Assembly (NCBI GenBank): GCA_964562375.1
Contig: CAZLSW010000005.1
Location: forward strand, 1 to 64,000
Length of the DNA stretch: 64,000 bases
Reading direction: 5' to 3'
Source of the DNA: JAJPXC01 sp964562375
GTDB taxonomy: Bacteria > Bacteroidota > Bacteroidia > Bacteroidales > Muribaculaceae
A model generated the notes under the pieces. It was not told where the DNA came from and did not search any database. It was given only the letters and a program-made list of their open reading frames with translations. Below, in pieces: positions 24,496 through 34,683 of this stretch. The translations under genes and the position numbers were made by a program. Position 1 is the stretch's first letter. Each line of letters starts with the position of its first letter.

Positions 24496-27029
24496 TCCCT
24501 GACTTCCAAGACTTCTACTATCCTGTCTTAGAATACTTTGCCGACTTTGAACGGCACACGACCAAGGAGGCTAACCAATATCTCCAAGATCTCTTTAAAG
24601 TCACCGCAGAAGAATCTAAGACTAAATTATACGGTAAGCGCTTCAGCTGGACGTTAAACTATTTCGTGCGCGCACAAGTTTTGGAACGCGTAGAGCCAGC
24701 GGTGTATATGATTACCGAGCGCGGCATCGACCTCTTTAACGAAAGCGAGGGCTTTATCTCATACAATCGCCTGCTACAATATCCCGAATTTCGCAAAAAA
24801 GAATGGGATCAACGTAGCACAAAAAAGCAAGCCAAGGATGTACCCAGTGAAGAACGCCTTCAAGAATTACGGGAATGCGACTGGAAGGACTTTGAGCAAG
24901 CCATCCACACCTCGGTAGCCAATTTAGGTTTTGACTACCCCTTTAACTTTGAGTCGGTTGAGGAGGAAGGTATTAAAGGATTGGCCTTCAAGGAAGAGGA
25001 AGCACATTGGATAGAGGCGGTGCAATATGACACCCTTGCCGTCAACGGCAAACACCTAAAGAACTTTGAGGAGGAGATGAACGGCCACCAGGCCAGTAGA
25101 GGAGTGTTGATGACCACCTCACGATTCTCCCGTGAAGTTGTCGACACCTGTCCCGACACTATCCAACTTATCGACGGCAATGGCATTGTGCAGTTGCTCG
25201 AGGAATCCAAGGATAATCCCCAACCCGAGGCTGTTTCCAAAGCCATTTCCACCAACAACGATAGCAACATTGAATCTTTAAAAGCTCAACTTTGCAAGAT
25301 AGTAGCAACGTGGGCTCTGGAGCACAATCAAGCGGTAAGTTTCATTCTTGAATGCGACGTCCAAGGTAACACTGAAATAGAATTACTACTTGATTCATCT
25401 AAGGAAGGCCCAATAGAGGCTCACCCCGTCGCAAAGGACACAATAGAAACTGCTCCCATTGCTGACGAGACAGAGGTAGAGCCTGAACCGACTGGACCCT
25501 TAAAGGTGGAGTTTCCCGACGGGACAACTCTTCATGAATTATACGGCAATCGCACATTGCTGGAGGCCATTAAAATCATTGGTCCCGAAAGGATACTGCC
25601 TTTTCACTTGATGTCTTCTCCAATGGAACATCAAGGGAAAGAATTAATCCAAACGATACCTGATCCAAAACTTAAGGGAGCATTGAAGCCCATTAAACAA
25701 GGGTTCTATCTACAAACCTCATCACCCACCGACTACAAAGCTCAGTTACTGGTGTGGATATCCCAGAAGCTAAATCTGGGACTAAAGGTGTGGTGCGAAG
25801 GTGAGTTAGTGACAAAATGCCAAGCGGTCCGTCAACTTGAAACGCCTGCTTCTTCTGATTCTAAACCCATTGAGGCTCCTGAAAAAAAGCCCTCTCAATC
25901 CACAACCGTTGTCACTGCTGAACCGCATCAAGAGACAAGTGTCCCCACTATCCGTGTCACATTTCCTAATGGGAAAACTATATGCAACACCGATTCCATA
26001 GATACGTTAATTGAGATAATCAAAAAGGCAGGGACTGAAAAAGTATACCACAAAAATTATTCCGTTGAAACCAAGGCTCGCAAAAAGCTGCCTCTTATCG
26101 GTATATTCAGAGACAGATTATATTTCGGCGAGCAGAAGATGCTTACGATAGGAAGATATCTAACTGCCAATCTGGATATCTATACACAGATCTACATTAT
26201 TAACAAGATATCCAAGGAATTTAAACTTTGGACTAAAGTGGAATTGGTGGATAATATCCCCATGCCCAAAGTAGCTGCTCCCCCTAAAGTTGAGACAACA
26301 AAAACTCTACAAGAGATAAGCGATGAAAACAGCTATTTGGCCATCACTCTCCCTCATGGGCAAATGCTAACAGGAGATGCATTTGTAGAATTTTTTAAAT
26401 ACGCCGATGCCGCTAAGATACGTTTTACGGAAACAGGGCGTACCACCAATGACCTCTTGCTGTTCAAACAGGCCAATCCAAATTATGATAAAAACATTTA
26501 TGTGAGCGTAGGCTGTGGTTATTGTGTTAAATGCGATTACTCCAATCAAGAAAAGTATCGAATAGTAACCAAAATAAACGCCGAGCTTAACTTGGGACTA
26601 AAAGTTGAACTACGCATTTCGACCAATCACCTGAAAGAGAAACAACCAGTAGATCAACCCTTAGTCACGGCTGTACCATCCTCTAAACACATTACCACAC
26701 CGTCCTCCTCCCTCAAACCGTTGGGTGAGATTACCCAGGGGAGAATTGAGGTGCGGCTTCCAAACGGAATGAAACTGCAAGGAGAACCATATTTGGAAGT
26801 AATTAAACATTTGGATACGGCCAAGGTAAGATTTACCCAAAAGGCACGCGCATTAGATGGCTTAATCAAGTATGACCCAGCCAAAACCGACATTGGGCTA
26901 AGGCATTATCAACCTGTTGGTAACGGATATTACGCACGGGTCGACTATACGGCGCAGGTAAAATATGTAATACTCCGTGATATTATTTCAGAGATGAAAA
27001 GCCAACTCCAAATTAGGTGGATAAAATAG
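24492..27029 (+). CDS. Mrr-like protein (degenerate nuclease) with four tandem C-terminal modules
   Basis: 845 residues. 1-100: winged helix like the Mrr N-terminal domain ('KRFSWTLNYFVRAQVLERVE'). 128-240: Mrr-like PD-(D/E)xK fold ('DWKDFEQAIHTSVANLGFDY', 'GVLMTTSRFSREV', 'IQLIDGNGIVQLL'), but the catalytic set is lost: the expected 'GIDG' reads 'GIKG' and the expected 'QAK' reads 'EAV' (175-177). It is therefore probably a DNA-binding relic rather than a nuclease. 337-436, 487-586, 616-708 and 752-845: four copies of a ~100-residue module beginning 'FPDG/FPNG/LPHG/LPNG' and ending near 'LGLKVE'. I know similar modules at the C-terminus of Bacteroidales restriction-like proteins but no name for them. 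It overlaps both neighbouring genes. Confidence 0.75.
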   Translation: MIPDFQDFYYPVLEYFADFERHTTKEANQYLQDLFKVTAEESKTKLYGKRFSWTLNYFVRAQVLERVEPAVYMITERGIDLFNESEGFISYNRLLQYPEFRKKEWDQRSTKKQAKDVPSEERLQELRECDWKDFEQAIHTSVANLGFDYPFNFESVEEEGIKGLAFKEEEAHWIEAVQYDTLAVNGKHLKNFEEEMNGHQASRGVLMTTSRFSREVVDTCPDTIQLIDGNGIVQLLEESKDNPQPEAVSKAISTNNDSNIESLKAQLCKIVATWALEHNQAVSFILECDVQGNTEIELLLDSSKEGPIEAHPVAKDTIETAPIADETEVEPEPTGPLKVEFPDGTTLHELYGNRTLLEAIKIIGPERILPFHLMSSPMEHQGKELIQTIPDPKLKGALKPIKQGFYLQTSSPTDYKAQLLVWISQKLNLGLKVWCEGELVTKCQAVRQLETPASSDSKPIEAPEKKPSQSTTVVTAEPHQETSVPTIRVTFPNGKTICNTDSIDTLIEIIKKAGTEKVYHKNYSVETKARKKLPLIGIFRDRLYFGEQKMLTIGRYLTANLDIYTQIYIINKISKEFKLWTKVELVDNIPMPKVAAPPKVETTKTLQEISDENSYLAITLPHGQMLTGDAFVEFFKYADAAKIRFTETGRTTNDLLLFKQANPNYDKNIYVSVGCGYCVKCDYSNQEKYRIVTKINAELNLGLKVELRISTNHLKEKQPVDQPLVTAVPSSKHITTPSSSLKPLGEITQGRIEVRLPNGMKLQGEPYLEVIKHLDTAKVRFTQKARALDGLIKYDPAKTDIGLRHYQPVGNGYYARVDYTAQVKYVILRDIISEMKSQLQIRWIK

Positions 27030-27034
27030 CAGGC

Positions 27035-28624
27035 ATGTTTAGAGAGTACTGCACGGTTGACAAGTCGTTGCGAGGGTATCAACTCGAGGCTAAGAAGAAG
27101 ATATTCTCGGCTTGGGACGACGTGGACGAAGTGTTGTACCAAATGCCCACGGGGACAGGCAAGACTCGATTATTCGTGTCGTTGATTCGGGATGTGCTGC
27201 TCGAGGGGTTGCGCCAGGGTACCAATCCTCATATCCTCATAATTGCCCATCGCACGGAGCTAATTGAGCAAATATCTTCGACACTGGAAAGTTATGGATT
27301 GAATCATGGGGTATTCGCTGGCTCCATGCATGCTAAACGCGACTTGAGGCAGAGGGTTCAAGTGGCCTCAATTCAAACCATTACACATCAGCGCAATCGT
27401 CAAATAGCAGAGGAACAACCTTTTAACTTTGTGATAATCGATGAGGCTCATCATGCCAAAGCCACCACTTACCTTAAGCTTTGGGATCTTTATCCCGACG
27501 CAAAGAAATTAGGGGTAACGGCTACTCCTTGGAGGATGAGCGGCGAAGGTTTTGGGGACACTTTCGGACGTTTCATCCCCTCGATGAGTATCAAGCAGTT
27601 TATCGCCGAGGGCTGGCTCGCTGACTACATCTATTATTCAATCAAGCCCGATTCACTGCTTCAACGACAAATCAACGCCATAACCGATACGGATATCGAC
27701 GGTGATTATACGGTCGACTCCTTGGAATCGATTTACGACCAAGATCATATCCATGCTCAGCTACTTGAAAACTACCTGAAATTCGCCCATGGCAAGCGTG
27801 GGATAATCTACTCAATATCACGGCTCCATAGTAAGCATATATGCGCCAAATACGCCTCGGCGGGATTGCGCATCGTGGATATCGATTGCTCCACACCCGC
27901 ACAAGAGCGTAAAGAGCTGGTTCAGGGATTCAAGCGGGGCGATATCGATATAATTGTGAATGTGGATGTGTTTTCTGAGGGTTTTGACTGCCCGTCGATT
28001 GAGTTTATACAGCTTGCGAGGCCAACAAGGTCGTTGGTCAAGTACCTGCAACAAGTGGGTCGCGGGCTGCGCAAAAACGGCGATAAAGAGTGCATAATCC
28101 TCGACAATGTAGGCCTTTACAATCGCTTTGGGTTACCCGATCGCACTCGAGATTGGAAGCGTTATTTCGAAGGCGTGGAAGAGGTAGAGATATCGCCCAC
28201 TCTACCGTCTTATGACAAGGACATAGAGGAAGTGGAGGACACGCCTTCTGACATTCCCCCCATCAACGAGGGCGAAGAAGAAATGGTGTTGATCAAGGGG
28301 AAACGATCGGGGAAGCGCACATCGGAGGTCTCTAACGTGGTCGAGATTCCTTTTCCCAATTTGCCCTTTACACTTCAATTCACCAACAATCAATTATCAA
28401 TAATCGACTGTGGCACAAGAGAAATTAGATTTTTAGTTGAAGACATGGACGTCTCAATCGAAAATATTACAATAACCAAGCATACGACAAAAGATTTTTG
28501 GGTTTTGAAAGGCGTTAGCAAGCAGGATGAAAAGCGTTTAGGATATTTTTTATTGGATAGAGCGGGGCTAAAGTTTCGCGGCCAAGGAAATCCTCTGTAT
28601 ATCAACTTATTTGAAAACTTATGA
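27035..28624 (+). CDS. SF2 DEAH helicase
   Basis: 529 residues from ATG 27035; a GTG at 27017, inside the preceding gene, is the alternative start. It has a complete SF2 core of the UvrB/type III restriction helicase type: Walker A 'PTGTGKT' (38-44), 'DEAH' (136-139), motif III 'TAT' (162-164), and motif VI 'QQVGRGLR' (339-346). About 130 C-terminal residues follow, with an acidic linker (375-410) and an uncharacterised beta-rich end. There is no nuclease or methyltransferase domain. It is predicted to be the motor of the AIPR operon, translocating on or remodelling DNA or RNA. It starts 5 nt after the previous stop and its own stop overlaps the next start. Confidence 0.88.
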   Translation: MFREYCTVDKSLRGYQLEAKKKIFSAWDDVDEVLYQMPTGTGKTRLFVSLIRDVLLEGLRQGTNPHILIIAHRTELIEQISSTLESYGLNHGVFAGSMHAKRDLRQRVQVASIQTITHQRNRQIAEEQPFNFVIIDEAHHAKATTYLKLWDLYPDAKKLGVTATPWRMSGEGFGDTFGRFIPSMSIKQFIAEGWLADYIYYSIKPDSLLQRQINAITDTDIDGDYTVDSLESIYDQDHIHAQLLENYLKFAHGKRGIIYSISRLHSKHICAKYASAGLRIVDIDCSTPAQERKELVQGFKRGDIDIIVNVDVFSEGFDCPSIEFIQLARPTRSLVKYLQQVGRGLRKNGDKECIILDNVGLYNRFGLPDRTRDWKRYFEGVEEVEISPTLPSYDKDIEEVEDTPSDIPPINEGEEEMVLIKGKRSGKRTSEVSNVVEIPFPNLPFTLQFTNNQLSIIDCGTREIRFLVEDMDVSIENITITKHTTKDFWVLKGVSKQDEKRLGYFLLDRAGLKFRGQGNPLYINLFENL

Positions 28625-29103
28625 TGGAAAAGGAGAAGATGAGGGCGCTGGTAAAGCAGGTGTGGTATTGGGTGCCGGAGGGGTATATGGATTTCGTGAG
28701 GGAGTGGGTGCCTGATTGCGAAAGCAATGGGGATAAGGTGGAGGATTTCGACTTGGTGAGGAGGGCTCTGAGGGCGTACATCAGCGAGCGGTATCCCTTG
28801 GAGGAGGGGGTGGTGAATCCCGTGTATGGGGAGGAGTTGTTGGGGTTGCCCTACAATTATTGGGAGTTTGTGATGGAGTGGCTGCCCGGGTATTCGGGAC
28901 GGGATGACGTGCTTTTGTCGGATATCTATACGCGGTGGCTGGATGGGGAGGATGTGTGCGAGGATGATTTGGAGGCGTTCTTCGATGGGAAGCGAGCAGA
29001 AGAGGCGTCGGATGAGTTGGTGGAGCGGGTTGAGCGGGAGTATTGTGTCGGGGAGTGGCGGCTGGTGCTTGACGCGTTGGGGGCCGTGATGGCGGAATAC
29101 TAA
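28621..29103 (+). CDS. Small acidic protein with internal duplication, unknown function
   Basis: 160 residues starting at 28621 or 28624, overlapping the helicase stop. Strongly acidic, no known family recognised. Two halves resemble each other: 'EGYMDFVREWVPDCESNGDK' and 'YNYWEFVMEWLPGYSGRDDV', each followed by a D-x-x-x-R-x-L type helix, so it is probably a tandem repeat of a ~45-residue unit. Codons end in G far more often than in neighbouring genes. A longer reading frame exists on the other strand, but its His/Pro/Leu-rich translation looks artificial. Position as last gene of the operon suggests an accessory or immunity role; that is inference. The stop TAA is the first unit of a heptamer array. 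Confidence 0.65.
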   Translation: MMEKEKMRALVKQVWYWVPEGYMDFVREWVPDCESNGDKVEDFDLVRRALRAYISERYPLEEGVVNPVYGEELLGLPYNYWEFVMEWLPGYSGRDDVLLSDIYTRWLDGEDVCEDDLEAFFDGKRAEEASDELVERVEREYCVGEWRLVLDALGAVMAEY

Positions 29104-29198
29104 CAACTAACAACTAACAACTAACAACTGACAACTAACAACTAACAACTAACAACTAACAACTAACAACTGACAACTAACAACTGACAACTAACAAC
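29101..29198. repeat. Heptamer array T(A/G)ACAAC x14
   Basis: Fourteen consecutive 7-nt units fill the whole gap between two convergent genes. The first unit supplies the TAA stop of the small acidic gene (29101-29103), and the last overlaps the TAG stop of rluD (29191-29193 on the minus strand). The period of 7 places stops in all six frames. Confidence 0.9.
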
Positions 29199-30240
29199 TG
29201 GCTCCCACATAGTTGCGCCAGCGGTCGATGAGGGCCGCGAGGTCGGGGGGGATGGGTGCGGTGAAGAACATCTCTTGGCCGGTGCGGGGGTGGGTGAACC
29301 CGAGGGTGCGTGCGTGGAGGGCCTGGCGGGGGCAGGTGTCGAAGCAGTTTTCGACGAACTGGCGGTAGCTACCCGAGGTGTTGCCGCGCAGGATGCGTGA
29401 GCCGCCGTAGCGCTCGTCGCTGAAGAGGGGGTGGCCGATGTGCGACATGTGGGCGCGGATTTGGTGGGTGCGGCCTGTTTCGAGTACGCATTTCACGAGG
29501 GCGACGTGTCCCAGTGGCTCGATCACCTCGTAGTGGGTTACGGCGTGTTTGCTCTGGTCGCTGTCCGGGGGGAATACGGCCATTTTGACGCGGTCGCGGG
29601 GGTCGCGGCCGATGTTCCCCTCGATGCGGCCCACAGGCGGATTGGGAATGCCCCATACGAGCGCCACATACTCGCGCTTGGTGGTTTTGTCGTAGAATTG
29701 CTGGCCGAGGGAAGTTTTGGCGTCGGGAGTTTTGGCGACTACGAGCAGTCCGGAGGTGTCTTTGTCGATTCGGTGGACGAGCCCCAAGCGCGGGTCGTTG
29801 ACGTCGTAGTCGGGGTTGTCGCGCAGGTGCCACGCCAAGGCGTTGATCAGGGTGCCGTCGTAGTTGCCGTGCCCGGGGTGGACTACCATGCCGGCGGGCT
29901 TGTTGACCACGAGCAGGTCCTGGTCCTCGTACACGATGTCAAGGGGGATGTCCTGCGGGATAATTTGCCACTCGTATCGCGGGCGGTCCATGACGACCTG
30001 CACCACGTCCAAGGGCTTCACGCGGTAGTTGCTTTTTACCGCCTTGCCGTTGACGAGGATGCAACCGGCCTCGGCGGCTTGCTGGATGCGGTTGCGGGAG
30101 GATTTTTCGAGGCGCAGCTTGAGGAACTTGTCGACGCGCAGCAACGCCTGTCCGCGGTCGGCGACAAAGCGGAAGTGCTCGTAGAGCCCCGACCCGTCGT
30201 CCTGCTCCAGCTCCTCGTCAATTATCTCCTCCTGGGTCAT
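29191..30240 (-). CDS. rluD: Ribosomal large subunit pseudouridine synthase RluD family
   Basis: Converts uridines of 23S rRNA to pseudouridine. 349 residues: N-terminal S4 RNA-binding domain (about 30-95, 'LLRVDKFLKLRLEKSSRNRI') then the RsuA/RluA catalytic domain with 'HRIDKDTSGLLVVAK', where Asp159 is the catalytic residue, and 'LETGRTHQIRAHMSHIGHPL'. RluD or RluC-type specificity cannot be told from sequence with certainty. It overlaps the nucleotidyltransferase gene by 4 nt. The last two residues (Ser-Cys) and stop run into the heptamer array. Confidence 0.92.
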   Translation of the reverse strand: MTQEEIIDEELEQDDGSGLYEHFRFVADRGQALLRVDKFLKLRLEKSSRNRIQQAAEAGCILVNGKAVKSNYRVKPLDVVQVVMDRPRYEWQIIPQDIPLDIVYEDQDLLVVNKPAGMVVHPGHGNYDGTLINALAWHLRDNPDYDVNDPRLGLVHRIDKDTSGLLVVAKTPDAKTSLGQQFYDKTTKREYVALVWGIPNPPVGRIEGNIGRDPRDRVKMAVFPPDSDQSKHAVTHYEVIEPLGHVALVKCVLETGRTHQIRAHMSHIGHPLFSDERYGGSRILRGNTSGSYRQFVENCFDTCPRQALHARTLGFTHPRTGQEMFFTAPIPPDLAALIDRWRNYVGASC

Positions 30241-30545
30241 AATCGGATTCCTTCGTTGTTGACGTTGTGTTTGAAAAGGGAGATGGTTTCATCCCATTTC
30301 TGTCGCGTGCGGATTTGGGTGTTGATTTCTTCTCCGTAATCGAGACCCTTATCCCAAAGGTCGCAATCAAGCCGACGATCAGATGGGGTCAATTTTGGCC
30401 TATCGACAATAACCAACACATCCCAATCGGAGCCAGGACGAGCGTCGCCCCGAGCACGCGAGCCAAAGAGGATAACCTCAGCTCCGGGGGAATGGGCTTC
30501 CACCTCATCTTTGATTAGCTTCAATATCAGTTGGTTGTGATCCAT
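30237..30545 (-). CDS. Minimal nucleotidyltransferase (MNT-type)
   Basis: 102 residues with the nucleotidyltransferase hallmark 'LFGSRARGDARPGSDWDVLV': Gly-Ser at 28-29 and metal-binding Asp40 and Asp42. Stand-alone MNT proteins often act as the antitoxin of HEPN toxins by AMPylating them, but no HEPN partner lies next to it here; the neighbours are rluD (4-nt overlap) and a PASTA protein (13 nt away). It may be an orphan, or may modify another substrate. Confidence 0.85.
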   Translation of the reverse strand: MDHNQLILKLIKDEVEAHSPGAEVILFGSRARGDARPGSDWDVLVIVDRPKLTPSDRRLDCDLWDKGLDYGEEINTQIRTRQKWDETISLFKHNVNNEGIRL

Positions 30546-30558
30546 ATCGGCAGTGGTG

Positions 30559-31176
30559 TTAGTCGAGGTTGAGCTCGTCGAGGGTGGGAGCGTCGAGGAC
30601 GGTGTCCTCGGCCAGGGAGAGGGAGTCGAGCTCGCTCATGGTCAAGCCTTTACCCACCTCGAGGGTGATCTGGGCGTTGACGGGGATGCGGGCGCCAGCC
30701 GACAGGGGCAGCCCGTTGAACTTGGCGTTCAACAACAATCCCTCGTACTCGGATTCTACCTCGACGATGCGCAAGTTCTTGATACCCAAGCCCTCGAAGA
30801 TGGATTGGGCCTCGCGCAGGGAGACGTTGGAGATGTCGGGGATGGTGACGGTCTTGGGCGAGAAGGCCACGATGGTGAGGTACACCGTTCGGCCAGGCTT
30901 CACCTTGGCGCCGAGGTGCGGCGATTGCTCGATGACGGTGCCGGGGCGCCCGGTGTCGTAGACCGAGTCGGAGATCTCGACGTTCAAGTCGGCCAGACGC
31001 AACACGCCCTCGGCGTCGGTGTAGGATAGGCCGCGCACGTTGGGCACCTGGCGCTCGTCGCCATGGTCGGTCCAGATGTCAAGAAACACCAGTCCCAGCC
31101 AGCAGAGGAGTACCCCTGCGGCCAGGATGGCGATGACGTTGACTAATATAGGATGCTTCTTGAAGAATTCTTTCAC
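30559..31176 (-). CDS. PASTA-domain membrane protein
   Basis: 205 residues, GTG start at 31176. Short cytoplasmic N-terminus, one membrane helix ('ILVNVIAILAAGVLLCWLGL', about 10-32), then two PASTA domains (about 42-107, 'VPNVRGLSYTDAEGVLRLAD'; about 108-175, 'IPDISNVSLREAQSIFEGLG') and an acidic tail. PASTA domains bind peptidoglycan or muropeptides; no kinase or transpeptidase domain is attached, unlike the FtsI in this window. It is first of a PASTA-NTase-rluD operon. Possible role: envelope sensing or scaffolding. Confidence 0.88.
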   Translation of the reverse strand: MKEFFKKHPILVNVIAILAAGVLLCWLGLVFLDIWTDHGDERQVPNVRGLSYTDAEGVLRLADLNVEISDSVYDTGRPGTVIEQSPHLGAKVKPGRTVYLTIVAFSPKTVTIPDISNVSLREAQSIFEGLGIKNLRIVEVESEYEGLLLNAKFNGLPLSAGARIPVNAQITLEVGKGLTMSELDSLSLAEDTVLDAPTLDELNLD

Positions 31177-31189
31177 GGGATGAATTTAT

Positions 31190-31221
31190 CGAATGAACGA
31201 ATACACGAATGAACGAATACA
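31190..31221. repeat. Octamer repeat CGAATGAA/CGAATACA x4
   Basis: Alternating 8-mers CGAATGAA, CGAATACA, CGAATGAA, CGAATACA lie between secA and the PASTA gene. A related octamer series (CGAGTGCA, CGAGTACA, CGAATAAA, CGATTACA) lies at 46583-46614. Confidence 0.75.
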
Positions 31222-31290
31222 CGACGAATCGAGGGGAACGACTGGAGTCGAGGGGTGGCGGGCCGGGGACGACCCGCCTTCTTCCTGCTG

Positions 31291-34644
<3,354 letters not shown>

Positions 34645-34653
34645 TATTTTAGT

Positions 34654-34683
34654 GGTTAATGGTTAATGGATAATGGTTAATGG
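34654..34683. repeat. Heptamer repeat GGTTAAT x4
   Basis: GGTTAAT, GGTTAAT, GGATAAT, GGTTAAT plus GG, between secA and the upstream gene. The TAA stop of the minus-strand phosphatase-family gene (34677-34679) is inside the last unit. Same unit as at 46531-46572. Confidence 0.85.

Noticed and set aside
28390..29106. 238-residue minus-strand frame opposite the helicase end and the acidic gene
   Set aside because: Translation is extremely His/Pro/Leu-rich and crosses a conserved gene; the plus-strand frame overlaps the helicase stop as operon genes do.
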